Virus record (IMG/VR): IMGVR_UViG_3300029267_002218
Coordinates: 1 to 43,538 of that record
Source: a virus
Length of the DNA stretch: 43,538 bases
Strand: one strand, 5' to 3'
In this document: positions 30,862 to 39,860 of the stretch, in pieces
Numbering within the stretch: position 1 is the first letter of the stretch
How the letters are laid out: the number at the start of each line of letters is the position of its first letter
The notes under the pieces: model-generated
Told to the model about the DNA's origin: nothing
Databases searched by the model: none
What the model saw: the letters and a program-made list of their open reading frames with translations, nothing else
Program-made: the position numbers and the translations under genes

Positions 30862-31539
30862 TTAACTCGTTTGAAACCTTCCTCCAACTATATGATCGTC
30901 AGAAGTCCCAAAGCCATCTGTTGAGTCGCTTCCATCTTCAAACGAAAATGGCTTCGCCGTGTCATAAGTAAACGCAAAGATTCCCGCAGTAGCTGCGTCG
31001 CTTCCATCGTCGAAAGGAGCTGCATTAGGGAAACCGTCAAAGGCAAAAGGGTAATTCTCATCATACTCGCCTATATAGTCGATCCGAACACCGGCCGCTA
31101 CAACATCTTGAAGTTTTTCATAGATGAATTGCGCCGTTATAGGGTTAATCTCACCGTTCGACATTAAGTAAATGCCACCTGGAAAATACTCATCAAGGTA
31201 GCACTGCGTCGCACGGGTTATGATCTTGTAAATATCTATAACCCTCTCGGGATCGCCTTCAGAAATATTCTGCCCTATTTTTACCAAAAGCAAAACGCGA
31301 TAAAAAGTATCGTCAAAACCCAACCTTTCTTGTCCGACAATAGTACCGAAATCGTCAAGCACTTGGCCCGAAGCCGAGTCGATCCAACGCCCATCTATAA
31401 GGGAGTGTAGCGTTTCTTCCAAATCTTGAACCTGATCGTTTAGGGCATCAAGAAACGAAATGAATTTTGTGCTGTCCTTATACTGTTGGGCCAACCGTTC
31501 TTTCGCTTCTTGTTTGTGAGTTGTGATCAGTTCAATCAT
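30862..31539 (-). CDS. Baseplate protein, DUF2612-like
   Basis: A 225-residue protein. LEETLHSLIDGRWIDSA, GQVLDDFGTIVGQERLG and DDTFYRVLLLVKIGQNISEG follow the DUF2612 pattern of contractile-tail phages, where the protein occupies the gpI-like position between baseplate J and the fibres. C-terminal part has repeated FDDGSDAAT / FEDGSDSTD segments. Overlaps the gpJ-like gene by ATGA. Confidence 0.82.
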   Translation of the reverse strand: MIELITTHKQEAKERLAQQYKDSTKFISFLDALNDQVQDLEETLHSLIDGRWIDSASGQVLDDFGTIVGQERLGFDDTFYRVLLLVKIGQNISEGDPERVIDIYKIITRATQCYLDEYFPGGIYLMSNGEINPITAQFIYEKLQDVVAAGVRIDYIGEYDENYPFAFDGFPNAAPFDDGSDAATAGIFAFTYDTAKPFSFEDGSDSTDGFGTSDDHIVGGRFQTS

Positions 31540-33008
31540 AATTCAACTACCGTTATCCTTGAGCTATCCCACTTAGATTTCTCGTTAGCGGCGATAGGTA
31601 TATTGTCGTCGGTCGTCGGGCTTGCTGTCGTTCCGATCCTTATAGCTACATCAATAATTCCATTTATAGTATTTAATGCGCATAGTAATTTAGGATAAAC
31701 AATAACATCCTCCCCGATAGTTAAGGCGTTTCCATGGGCCAATAAAGCATTTTCAACCTGAGTCAATCCGTCGTCAGGGAAGTCGGCGTTGGTTGTCAGG
31801 TCAATTTCAAGGTAAATATTGATGTCAATTGGTCTCGAGAATTTAACGTTATGCAAGAAGCCTTGTGAGTCAGTGACAGTAATGGTGGTCGTCCCGTGCG
31901 ACTCAATTCCGGCTGGCTTCGTGTCCCAGATTTTGTCGGCGATTGCTTGATCATCACCTCCATCGACTACAATTTCAAAACTTTTAGGTGGTCGCCCATC
32001 TCCATCGGTCAAAAAGGTAATATTTTCAAAGGCAACAACGGCCAATACACTCTCTAAATCAGCAACCTGTGAAGCGATCGCGCCAAGAACGGCAGCACCG
32101 GCACGTTGCAAAGATTGCTCTCGTCTAATCTTTAGCTCTGTGTCCGTTTCGATGTTCCTTCCAAGTTCGGCATCAAGCGCATTGGTAACAGAATCGAGTC
32201 CAGATACTGGATTTTCGATAACGGTAAGGGATCCGCTTGGTGCCGCCGTTGGCCCAACTTCTTCAGCTTCAACTTGCTGTATTGCTCTATTCGGAAAACC
32301 TTCATCGTTGACAACCACACTCGTGGTTACAGGGTTAGTGGATTCTTCCAACGTATTGTCTGAAACAACTAACAGGGGATGGTCCTTTAGTCCGTCTGCG
32401 CCGGTAAAGGTAATGGTGAAGCCCACGGAAAAGTCCCCGGCCACACTGACCGAGGACAATCCCGTTAAGGCATTGAGCGCATCTTCAATATCTTGGGAGA
32501 TAGAATTAAACGCCAGAGATGTAGTAAGGTTTCCATCGTAGCTTAATTTGAAATTTCCGGCGTCAGGTACTGCCGAAAAACTTAATTTTTGAATTTCATC
32601 TTGGCCAGCAGTTATGGTCGCGTCGGCCAACAGAACAAAACGCGCCGTAGTATCACCGGCAACTGAAAAAACTGATCCGGCAGGGATGATAGTACCAACG
32701 TCGCCAAGCATCGTAAGGTCAACTGTTGACTTAGTTCCGGCCTGGCGAGTTATTCCGGTTAGTGAAACGACGTTATCAAGGGGTACTCCAGAGGATAGGC
32801 GAGGATATTGAGAGTTATAAACACCTTCGGCAAGCTCCCAAAGTTTAGATTCACGTTCGGAAAAAATGCCTACAAGCTGACCGAGAACAGATGTCGGTAA
32901 AAGGTTGATGTTATCTCCATAGGCATCACGAAGCGATTGTTCGATTTCTGCCTTTATGTCGGCCAATCTTTTCGCAACAAAACCTTGATCCGTTATGCCA
33001 TAGCTCAT
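31536..33008 (-). CDS. Baseplate J-like protein
   Basis: A 490-residue wedge protein of the gpJ/gp6 family. It has the typical N-terminus (ITDQGFVAKRLADIKAEIE, LGQLVGIFSERESKLWEL), LTGITRQAGTKS, and TDTELKIRREQSLQRAG in the middle. It forms the baseplate ring in contractile tails. ATGA overlap with the gp25-like gene. Confidence 0.92.
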   Translation of the reverse strand: MSYGITDQGFVAKRLADIKAEIEQSLRDAYGDNINLLPTSVLGQLVGIFSERESKLWELAEGVYNSQYPRLSSGVPLDNVVSLTGITRQAGTKSTVDLTMLGDVGTIIPAGSVFSVAGDTTARFVLLADATITAGQDEIQKLSFSAVPDAGNFKLSYDGNLTTSLAFNSISQDIEDALNALTGLSSVSVAGDFSVGFTITFTGADGLKDHPLLVVSDNTLEESTNPVTTSVVVNDEGFPNRAIQQVEAEEVGPTAAPSGSLTVIENPVSGLDSVTNALDAELGRNIETDTELKIRREQSLQRAGAAVLGAIASQVADLESVLAVVAFENITFLTDGDGRPPKSFEIVVDGGDDQAIADKIWDTKPAGIESHGTTTITVTDSQGFLHNVKFSRPIDINIYLEIDLTTNADFPDDGLTQVENALLAHGNALTIGEDVIVYPKLLCALNTINGIIDVAIRIGTTASPTTDDNIPIAANEKSKWDSSRITVVEL

Positions 33009-33358
33009 ACTAAAACCTCTCTTATTCTTGTCACGCCCTCTTCGAACCTAACCGTGAAATCGACGACGAGTTGTCTTTGCGCGTTAAGTTCAATATTAAA
33101 ATCTTTTAACTCGATCACACCTATTGAGGCCAAAATTTCTTCTTTGAACGCGGCGCTTACCTTCAGTGGTTCGAGTTGTTTTTTTAATATCTCTTGGAAG
33201 TATGGTACTCCAATTGAGTTATCAAGAAACCACTCACCGAGAAAAAATTTTAAGTTTTGCTTTAATATTTGCGCTTTTTCATTAGTTCCATCTATTAAAA
33301 CTAGGTCATTCCTTTCAAAAGCAAAATCATGCGAGCTGTCAAGTTTGATACTGCTCAT
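33005..33358 (-). CDS. Baseplate wedge protein, gp25/gpW-like
   Basis: A 117-residue protein with DLVLIDGTNEKAQILKQNLKF and GEWFLDNSIGVPYFQEIL, then VDFTVRFEEGV, matching the gp25-like lysozyme-fold wedge family (DUF2634 style). It completes the inner baseplate with the J-like protein. ATGA overlap upstream. Confidence 0.87.
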   Translation of the reverse strand: MSSIKLDSSHDFAFERNDLVLIDGTNEKAQILKQNLKFFLGEWFLDNSIGVPYFQEILKKQLEPLKVSAAFKEEILASIGVIELKDFNIELNAQRQLVVDFTVRFEEGVTRIREVLV

Positions 33359-33585
33359 TTAAGTTTCCCCGTCAAGGTCACGGCTTCATTAGTGTCACCG
33401 GCGCTGTCAGTAATGTCTCCGGCCTCAAGTTCAATGTCCATGAAGTTTTTCATTTCGTTCAAAATTTCTTCGCACCATATCAATATGTTTGCCTTGGCGT
33501 TCGCTTCGTCTGCTGGATCAAGCGTTACCCCAGAAAATATCCTGTTGAAAATAGCGTCTCTCATTCTGGAAGGTTGTGTTGCCAT
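33355..33585 (-). CDS. Small baseplate-region protein
   Basis: A 76-residue protein (MRDAIFNRIFSGVTLDPADE, ILIWCEEILNEMKNFMDIE) between the spike and the gp25-like gene. No family is recognised. Its place in the coupled series suggests a baseplate role. Confidence 0.62.
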   Translation of the reverse strand: MATQPSRMRDAIFNRIFSGVTLDPADEANAKANILIWCEEILNEMKNFMDIELEAGDITDSAGDTNEAVTLTGKLK

Positions 33586-33586
33586 T

Positions 33587-34270
33587 TTACACCTTAAAAG
33601 TATCTATCTTGGTCTTAAGTACGGGGAAAGTTTGCGTAAGCCCCGTTAAAGGTTGAAGGCCAAGCATGGTTAATACTCTTGCACCTATTATCTCTTGTAA
33701 CACGTCGGACAGCAAGGAGATCAATTCTTCTGACGCATTGCTTATTTGAACCTTGCCGTCTGGTTTCAAAATGAAGGTTAAGGAGTCGTTTGATGCCTCA
33801 ACCTCGCCACTACTTTTAATTTCGATCTTATTTGAGCCGTTTGAGACTTCAATTGATCCCTGTGCGCCGTTGGGAGTGAACCCTTCAATAGTCGGGTAGC
33901 CGCCAGGTATCGCATAAGCATCTGATAAATGGCTTCGCCTAACGTCGTCGGGCTGGACCACTCCACCTTTGGCCTTCCATCGATCAATGCTCCTTTCGGA
34001 AAATACCAGCGTCACATAGTCGCCCTTTTCAAGATCAAAGTGAATAAATTTATCTTTGGCCCGTGGAAAAACTACAGGAACGTTGTTTATAATTGGAAGA
34101 TTTACAATCGATCCGTCCTCATATTTCCTTTTTAGTGCCGGTTGAACAGAACATTTTTGCTTTGACCGATCATAGCTTTGAACAACTGCCGGAAGACAAA
34201 AGTGCATATCGTTTATTTTTGACTTAATAGCAATATCAAGAAGCTCGGATAAACTAACATCTTCTCTCAT
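33587..34270 (-). CDS. Baseplate spike/hub protein with Gp138 N-terminal OB fold
   Basis: A 227-residue protein. The N-terminal part (LPAVVQSYDRSKQKCSVQPAL, INNVPVVFPRAKDKFIHFDL, GDYVTLVFSERSIDRW) is a Gp138_N OB-fold. The C-terminal strands (GSIEVSNGSNKIEIKSSGEV) form the needle. It is the central puncturing device (gpV-like). ATGA-coupled to the hub gene. Confidence 0.86.
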   Translation of the reverse strand: MREDVSLSELLDIAIKSKINDMHFCLPAVVQSYDRSKQKCSVQPALKRKYEDGSIVNLPIINNVPVVFPRAKDKFIHFDLEKGDYVTLVFSERSIDRWKAKGGVVQPDDVRRSHLSDAYAIPGGYPTIEGFTPNGAQGSIEVSNGSNKIEIKSSGEVEASNDSLTFILKPDGKVQISNASEELISLLSDVLQEIIGARVLTMLGLQPLTGLTQTFPVLKTKIDTFKV

Positions 34271-35085
34271 GCTACCTCACAAGTGACCATGAATGGCCCA
34301 TTCTGGTTATCGCCCTTATAACTTGCTCGCCTAACGACGAAGGTTCCACTGACCTCTTGACCTTCTACTTGGATTTTCCGACCGACTTTTATTTGAGGAT
34401 TTAGCAAGGCTTCGACTATTGTTTTGTCTTTACCTTCTGCTTTTTCCTTATACGCCCGAATAAGACCAGTTTCATTGGAGAGATAAACGGCCTCTTCCAG
34501 TGTTGACGTGTCTTTCGGAAACATATTGACTTCACCATTCTGCACCGACCACTCCAAGCCATCAGACTTTGCAAGCTCATCGAGTCGATCTTTTACTTTT
34601 CCAGTTGCCGAATACCCTGAATTGAATACTTTACTGGTTATCCCTTGAATAGTTCCTTTGGCCATATCGAGTGTTTCAATAAGTGCGCCGATGACTTGTT
34701 TTTTACTAACGCCCTCGGCAAAGGATTGATCGGTTGTTTTTTCACGAAGTTTTTTTCCGTCTTCGGTAAGTGCGAAAGTTGTCACTACGTCGGCACCTGT
34801 TTTTTGAGTCTTTATCTCCTCAATATCTCCTGAAGACAATTCTTCGATCAGTGGTTCATTGTTTAACCCTTGATAACCCGTTTTAAGAATGTAAACAACG
34901 CCCTCATCGTTGAGTAAATTTCGAGATTTCTCGTTTAGGTTATATATCGAAACCGACCCTTTGTTGGCGTCGCTTGATGAAGTTCGATCAAGTGAAAATT
35001 CAATTTTTAGTGTGTCAAAGAGGCGACCTTCCTCCCCCGGCTTTCCTACCTCAATGCCAATGTACCTTTTAAAAAGATACGTCAC
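34267..35085 (-). CDS. Baseplate hub protein (gp27-like)
   Basis: A 272-residue protein with hub-style features: FDTLKIEFSLDRTSSSDANKG, GSVSIYNLNEKSRNLL, VYILKTGYQG, and a C-terminal QIKVGRKIQVEGQEVSGTFV. It matches hub proteins encoded right before Gp138-like spikes. The start is GTG with AAGGAGG upstream and overlaps the plug gene's stop. Confidence 0.8.
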   Translation of the reverse strand: MTYLFKRYIGIEVGKPGEEGRLFDTLKIEFSLDRTSSSDANKGSVSIYNLNEKSRNLLNDEGVVYILKTGYQGLNNEPLIEELSSGDIEEIKTQKTGADVVTTFALTEDGKKLREKTTDQSFAEGVSKKQVIGALIETLDMAKGTIQGITSKVFNSGYSATGKVKDRLDELAKSDGLEWSVQNGEVNMFPKDTSTLEEAVYLSNETGLIRAYKEKAEGKDKTIVEALLNPQIKVGRKIQVEGQEVSGTFVVRRASYKGDNQNGPFMVTCEVA

Positions 35086-35402
35086 ACCGCCTCCTTGTAA
35101 AGTAGCTTAACATCAGTTCCGAAGTTATCTCGACCGGCATCGATGTCATCTCCGGTTATGTGAACGCAGACAAACTCTCCTTGAGGTAAGTCGTCGCTAA
35201 CTATTCCATAAGCAAGTGGAAAATTAGTATAAAGAACAATCCCATGCATTAAGGTGTTTCCTTGGTCGTCGTAGATATCCATCACCCACTTATCCATCCT
35301 TGCGTTATAGCGAAAAGATAAAATAAAAATTTTCTGGTCAAGTTCAACCCTCATTGAATAAGCAAATATGTCACTTCGTACTGGTATTTTTCTCCAACTC
35401 AT
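35082..35402 (-). CDS. Baseplate plug-like protein (DUF6983-type)
   Basis: A 106-residue beta-rich protein (IPVRSDIFAYSMRVELDQK, ILSFRYNARMDKWVMDIYD, PQGEFVCVHI) that resembles the short proteins encoded between Dit-like and hub genes in small myoviruses, known as baseplate plugs. Family from memory, position strongly supportive. Confidence 0.74.
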   Translation of the reverse strand: MSWRKIPVRSDIFAYSMRVELDQKIFILSFRYNARMDKWVMDIYDDQGNTLMHGIVLYTNFPLAYGIVSDDLPQGEFVCVHITGDDIDAGRDNFGTDVKLLYKEAV

Positions 35403-36106
35403 ATTCCAAACCCCGTTAATTTAGACAGAACGGAACTTCCGCGCTCTGCTTCTTGCTCAGATGCTTCGGTTGTCCCTTGCTTTCCAACATCTTGCTTGGT
35501 CGAAGCCGAGTGTTGAGCGTCGCTCTTGACGCGCGCCTTGGGGATCAACACTGTTTTTGACTCAACTAATTTAACCTTAATCATGTCAATAGTGAAACGG
35601 AGTGATTTTCCAAGACGAGTGTCAACGGGAAGGTTAATATTAGTAATCAGCATATTCTCATAACGTCTTAATCCGGTAACGACCGTAAAAGGAATTGCAC
35701 TTTTCCATAGCCCAATCAGTTGTTTCAAGGCGTTTTGCTGACGATCTTCGTCTTTATTCATTAGCTCCGTGGAAAGAAAGGCACCAACAGCACCAATGGC
35801 GGGGGAGACATTCGAGATTAATCCGGCCCCAACGTTAGTTAATGAGTCCAAAAGCGAAATAGGCGCTTCGGAAACAAACCCTTCGATCTGTAAAGATTCA
35901 GGTTCAAAGACAACGTTATCATTGATCTTATTGGTTCCATCTTCGGCCTTTTCGATTTCGATGGAAGAAATTGTCGCCTTTAAGTTATGTGTTTCCTTTA
36001 TAGAGGCATCAAGTTGCAATATTCCATGGAGCTCTTTCTTGTCGTCTTGGTATCCGAAGTGGGTAGGCGTTTTTTTAGTTCCAAGTAGTACACTTAAATT
36101 GGCCAT
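35399..36106 (-). CDS. Dit-like baseplate/tail initiator protein
   Basis: A 235-residue protein. TKKTPTHFGYQDDKKELHG, a Gly/Ala-rich insert at about residues 90-115, GLRRYENMLITNINLP and LRFTIDMIKVKLVESK fit the Dit-like proteins encoded after the tape measure in DUF3383-sheath phages. The C-terminus is polar and disordered-looking. It overlaps the plug gene by four bases. Confidence 0.74.
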   Translation of the reverse strand: MANLSVLLGTKKTPTHFGYQDDKKELHGILQLDASIKETHNLKATISSIEIEKAEDGTNKINDNVVFEPESLQIEGFVSEAPISLLDSLTNVGAGLISNVSPAIGAVGAFLSTELMNKDEDRQQNALKQLIGLWKSAIPFTVVTGLRRYENMLITNINLPVDTRLGKSLRFTIDMIKVKLVESKTVLIPKARVKSDAQHSASTKQDVGKQGTTEASEQEAERGSSVLSKLTGFGI

Positions 36107-36108
36107 AT

Positions 36109-37659
36109 TTACTCCGCGATAGGTGATTGTACCTGTCGTTTAGTGTCGTTGAATAGTGAAGTCAATGCTTCGGCAACTCCCTCTTTAGTCTTTTGAGCAA
36201 CTTCTTCGGGTGGAGTTCCTGGCGGTACGCTAACACTTATTGGAGAGTCAACGTTTACTATATTATTCTTTGACGTTGTAACCGCCGATGGACTCGCGGT
36301 GTTGTCTGCAAAGGGATTAAGTGATGAAGCAAAATCCTTTGCACCTTCGAAAGCTGCCGTGATTTTCCCACCTAATAAGCCTTTAAATGCAGATACCATC
36401 GATTTAACTTTTTCAAATACTGAAACAATTTTCCCGACTATCCGATCAAATATTCCTTCAACATAACCGGCAAACATCTCCCATTGCTCAACCAGCCACG
36501 AAAACATCCCTTTAAATTTCTCAACAATAACTCCGGTAACGGATTTCTTGCCTTGGAAAAACGCCACGATGTCTTCAATGGCCAAAGCAACGGCGGCGAT
36601 GGCTGCACCGATCAATAAAGGGACTATAAGAGCGGCAGCGTTGGCGGCGAGTGTTGCCATCCTAAAGGTTTTCATTGCCTTGATTAGTGTAAAAATTCCT
36701 GTGGCCATGTTGCCCAAGGCGATAAGCATTTGCGCACCGAATAGCGCAGTCATAGCGAACAACACCGTCCTTATAACCTTTTCCCAGCCACCAAACAGGT
36801 TGACCACCGAAGTAACAACTCGATAAGCAGTCGTTAAGACGGCGACAAAGTTCTCAATAAACTCAACAAGCATTTTAAAGAAGCTGTCGATTTTGGAAAC
36901 TATCATCTTTTTATTGGCCAAAAATAGTGCCTGAAATCTTTTCCCGAGCTTAATAAACATGGGGAGCAATTTCGCGCCAATAGCATTTCGAATACCAGTC
37001 AACACTTGCTCGAACCTTAATAGCTCGTCAGTAAAATCCTCGGATGCTTTTAAGTTATCCTTGGACATAACGACGCCGAGCTTTCTCGCCTCTTCCCTTT
37101 GTTCGGCCAAGGCTTTTGAGCCACCTGATAACATGGGGATCAATTTAGTTCCGGCACGGCCAAATAGCTCCATTGCAATAGCTGTTTTTTCGGCACCATC
37201 AGGCATCTCTTGGAACTTATCAGCTATTCGGCCCATTAAATCTTCGGTGTTTAAATTCTTATTATTGATCTCGTCTTGGGTTAGACCAGCGGCCATTAGA
37301 GCTTCTTTGTAACTCTCCATGCCGTTTCGACCTTCGATTAAGACCCGCGAAAACTTCCGAACACCGTTATCAAGGTCAGCGGTTGAAGCACCACCGAGCT
37401 GGGCAGCATGTCTTAGTTCTTGCAAGGCATCTGATTGAATACCTATTTGACGAGATGTTTTAGCGACTTCATCACCATAAGCGGCGGTTGCCTTGGCGGT
37501 TGCTACGAGCGTTCCGGCGGCGGCAGTGGCTAAAGCGGTCAGTTTAATAAGGCTGGATTTCATGCTTTCGACTGAACTATCGAGAGCTTTTAGGGGTTTT
37601 TCGTCAACGTCAAAACCAAACTTAGTGATAAGTTCTCTTAATGTAACACCGTTGGACAT
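36109..37659 (-). CDS. Tail tape measure protein
   Basis: A 516-residue protein with a coiled-coil/helical body, a Phage_MinorTail-like segment (LRHAAQLGGASTADLDNGVRKF), and a long hydrophobic region at about residues 300-365 (VLFAMTALFGAQMLIALG, AALIVPLLIGAAIAAVALA). It sets the tail length; by the usual ~0.15 nm per residue the tail would be near 75 nm. It follows the tail chaperone frameshift gene, as is typical. Confidence 0.88.
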   Translation of the reverse strand: MSNGVTLRELITKFGFDVDEKPLKALDSSVESMKSSLIKLTALATAAAGTLVATAKATAAYGDEVAKTSRQIGIQSDALQELRHAAQLGGASTADLDNGVRKFSRVLIEGRNGMESYKEALMAAGLTQDEINNKNLNTEDLMGRIADKFQEMPDGAEKTAIAMELFGRAGTKLIPMLSGGSKALAEQREEARKLGVVMSKDNLKASEDFTDELLRFEQVLTGIRNAIGAKLLPMFIKLGKRFQALFLANKKMIVSKIDSFFKMLVEFIENFVAVLTTAYRVVTSVVNLFGGWEKVIRTVLFAMTALFGAQMLIALGNMATGIFTLIKAMKTFRMATLAANAAALIVPLLIGAAIAAVALAIEDIVAFFQGKKSVTGVIVEKFKGMFSWLVEQWEMFAGYVEGIFDRIVGKIVSVFEKVKSMVSAFKGLLGGKITAAFEGAKDFASSLNPFADNTASPSAVTTSKNNIVNVDSPISVSVPPGTPPEEVAQKTKEGVAEALTSLFNDTKRQVQSPIAE

Positions 37660-37660
37660 C

Positions 37661-38313
37661 TTACTTACCCCTCTTCTTCGCTTTGTCTAGCTCAATTTTT
37701 TCTACCTCTCCCATTGCGTCTATTGTATCATGGAGATCTGCTAGATCGCAAAGCGAATAGTGTTGTTCGATTTCCTGCAATGTGGCCATCTTTAAATAGA
37801 CGGGCAGAAAAACAAACAGATCGACTCCATTAAAATCTACGTCGGTCGTCGGATCGGGAGTCGTTACCCTGCGTTTCCGGCGACGCCTTCTAAAAAATCT
37901 GAGTAATTCACTTTAAGAACTTCCCAGAGAACTTTGTAAAGATGAAGGAGTCCGTATTTATTGAAATAGTCATCGACGGTTATCATTTTGCCATCGTGCG
38001 GTATGACTAAATCCTTATTCAACACAACTAAAATAAAGCTCTTAACGTCTTCTTCCTCGACATCAGAGCAAAATTCAATGAACGCCTTGGCAACAGCTTC
38101 CGCGTTTTCGGCTTTAACCAAGGAACTTACTGAAGAATCCAACGCCTTTTTCTTTTGTTGATCATCGCCTTTCAAAAGCTCGATCAAGAAATTGGCCAAG
38201 GTTTTTCCAAACAACTTAGTCATTTTGACCAAAACGCTGTTTGCTGAAAGTGGACTCATTGGATAGATTTGATAGTTAACACTATCGACGGTCACGTCTT
38301 TTTTGTCTCGCAT
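37661..38313 (-). CDS. Tail assembly chaperone, -1 frameshift fusion (gpGT-like)
   Basis: If ribosomes slip -1 at 37897-37891, the chaperone of 141 codons continues for 76 residues to 37661, giving 217 in total, instead of ending at 37864. The extension starts with an Arg-rich run (RRRRKRR), then DFNGVDLFVFLPVYLKMATL, and a charged helical end. The -1 frame is open without interruption over the whole distance and stops two bases before the tape measure start. Programmed frameshifting here is known from lambda gpG/gpGT and many myoviruses. Confidence 0.8.
37864..38313 (-). CDS. Tail assembly chaperone (zero-frame product)
   Basis: A 149-residue helical protein (VNYQIYPMSPLSANSVLVKM, FGKTLANFLIELLKG, KAFIEFCSDVEEEDV) lying between the tail tube and tape measure genes, where tail chaperones are found. 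ATG 38313 with GGGAGG five bases upstream is preferred to an open extension to 38325. A slippery site lies nine codons before its stop. Confidence 0.82.
   Translation of the reverse strand: MRDKKDVTVDSVNYQIYPMSPLSANSVLVKMTKLFGKTLANFLIELLKGDDQQKKKALDSSVSSLVKAENAEAVAKAFIEFCSDVEEEDVKSFILVVLNKDLVIPHDGKMITVDDYFNKYGLLHLYKVLWEVLKVNYSDFLEGVAGNAG
37891..37897 (-). promoter_or_regulatory. -1 ribosomal frameshift site T TTT TTA
   Basis: Read on the minus strand in the zero frame as GAT TTT TTA, this is a canonical X XXY YYZ heptamer. It lies in the last codons of the tail chaperone. The downstream GC-rich stretch (ggcgtcgccgg) may form a stimulating structure. Confidence 0.8.
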
Positions 38314-38335
38314 ATTTCCTCCCAAGATTTATGGT

Positions 38336-38360
38336 GCCCCTCATTTAAAGTCCGAGGGGC
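38336..38360 (-). promoter_or_regulatory. Intergenic hairpin after the tail tube gene
   Basis: Perfect seven-base arms (GCCCCTC / GAGGGGC) with an 11-base loop, between the tail tube stop and the chaperone start. A weaker five-base hairpin lies at 38364-38381. There is no T run, so an mRNA-stabilising or processing element, or a weak terminator, is more likely than an intrinsic terminator. Confidence 0.5.
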
Positions 38361-38387
38361 GAAGACTCATCACGAGGAGTCAACCGG

Positions 38388-38804
38388 CTAGTTGCCGCCA
38401 GAAAACATCGCCAAATTCTCTACTTGAAAAACGTACTCACGCTCACCGAGTTCTTTACCATAAGCAGCATCTGGATGCTTGACCAGATAACAACTTTCGC
38501 CTTTATGGAGATCGCTTCCGCTATTGTCTCGAATGAGAATAGGGACAATTCCTCCATTATTAAGCTCGTCGGCGAGTGCTAAACCACTCAAAAATTCATT
38601 ACTTTCAGATGAAGCCTGTAGCCTAATAGTGATCTTTCCGGCACGGTTAGGGTTTTTCGACCGAGTTCCGTTACCGCTAACATCAGTTAAATAGGTAAAT
38701 GCTTCTTCATCCCGTGCTACCGTCAGGAAATCTCCTTCAATCCCACCCTGAACGATGTGACCTCCAACGATTGCACTTACTTCTGTGACATCATAAGTTT
38801 TCAT
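38388..38804 (-). CDS. Tail tube protein (DUF3277-like)
   Basis: A 138-residue protein: YDVTEVSAIVGGHIVQGGIEG, ITIRLQASSESNEFLSGLAL and YLVKHPDAAYGKELGEREYVF, then LAMFSGGN, follow the DUF3277 tube family of short contractile tails. It polymerises inside the sheath. AAGGAG SD, directly after the sheath gene. Confidence 0.88.
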   Translation of the reverse strand: MKTYDVTEVSAIVGGHIVQGGIEGDFLTVARDEEAFTYLTDVSGNGTRSKNPNRAGKITIRLQASSESNEFLSGLALADELNNGGIVPILIRDNSGSDLHKGESCYLVKHPDAAYGKELGEREYVFQVENLAMFSGGN

Positions 38805-38814
38805 TGATCTCTCC

Positions 38815-39846
38815 TTATACGGTTACAACACCTGAGATAGTGATTTTGTGAACAGCACCGGCCAACACACCTTCAAACTTAATGTCAGGTAATAGTCGAG
38901 CTGCTCTATCGTTAAAGGCAATGTCTCGCACGTCGGGCTTGGTGATGCTGAACTTAGGATCATTAGTTAAAATACCCTGCTTCTCAGATCGCTCAAGTAC
39001 TCCGTCCATCTCTGCAACGATAACATCTGCCCCTTGGTTAGTGTATGGAACCTTAGGAAGGTTAACCAATCGAGCGAAAATGGCTTCTTGCATACGCGCG
39101 TGGATAAAGTCAACGCCTCGGATAACGTCAATGAACTCACCACTGGCCATCCAGCCTTCTTCAGTGATATCAACGCCACCTATTCGGTTGTACCAATTGG
39201 CCTTTTTGCTTGTTAGGTTAGTGATTTCAGTTCCGGTTAGGTTGTCTGCTGACACGCCTGATAAAGTTTTAAACTTCCAAGTAATCGAGCCGGGTAACGC
39301 CGGAAGGATTCTGCCAAGCCATGCCATGTCTTGATAAACGGTTACATCTCCACCGTAAATGACTGCCGTTCTTTCGCGTGAAGCGGCGTTCAAGACACCG
39401 GCTATATCGGTGACTGTGGCGGCCAAAACGTCGGCGTCATCTGATCTAACAACGGCAATTTTTCGTCTTGCCTCGATCCACGTTGCTAACAATTCTTGAT
39501 CGGCTTGTAGGGTCGATTCGATAGCAACCGCATAAAAGTCTGAATTCTCAGCTTCGATAGCGTCAAGGGCATCTGTCAAGGTTTCAACACCTTCGACATA
39601 ACCAACCATGACTTCTTCTGGGATCAGGGATTGACTAAAATAAGCCTGTAGTGCCTTATAAACTTCGTCGGTCGAAGTAAAATCATCGGCATAAGACTCT
39701 TGGTCGTAAATCCTAACCCTGCTAGTTTGCCCTGCGGGCTTTTCAGCGTCATCAACAGCAACAAAAAGAGCAGTTCCAAAACCTTTTTGGCTAACACCTT
39801 TCGTTTGTCGGTCGATCTGAATGTTAATTATTCTGTCTAAACTCAT
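38815..39846 (-). CDS. Contractile tail sheath protein (DUF3383-like)
   Basis: A 343-residue sheath protein. Its N-terminus (DRIINIQIDRQTKGVSQKGFG), a central DFYAVAIESTLQADQELLATW, the KTLSGVSADNLTGTEI stretch and C-terminal AGAVHKITISGVVTV fit DUF3383 sheaths. Start 39846 has AGGAG six bases upstream; a TTG two codons earlier is unlikely. Its presence defines a contractile tail. Confidence 0.93.
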   Translation of the reverse strand: MSLDRIINIQIDRQTKGVSQKGFGTALFVAVDDAEKPAGQTSRVRIYDQESYADDFTSTDEVYKALQAYFSQSLIPEEVMVGYVEGVETLTDALDAIEAENSDFYAVAIESTLQADQELLATWIEARRKIAVVRSDDADVLAATVTDIAGVLNAASRERTAVIYGGDVTVYQDMAWLGRILPALPGSITWKFKTLSGVSADNLTGTEITNLTSKKANWYNRIGGVDITEEGWMASGEFIDVIRGVDFIHARMQEAIFARLVNLPKVPYTNQGADVIVAEMDGVLERSEKQGILTNDPKFSITKPDVRDIAFNDRAARLLPDIKFEGVLAGAVHKITISGVVTV

Positions 39847-39860
39847 AACCAACTCCTATT

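Noticed and set aside
32140-32541. 133-codon rightward open frame opposite the baseplate J gene
   Set aside because: Antisense shadow of a well-supported gene, Ser/Val-rich composition typical of reversed coding sequence.
38882-39334. 150-codon rightward open frame opposite the sheath gene
   Set aside because: It lies wholly antisense to a clearly recognised sheath gene, lacks an SD and has no family features.
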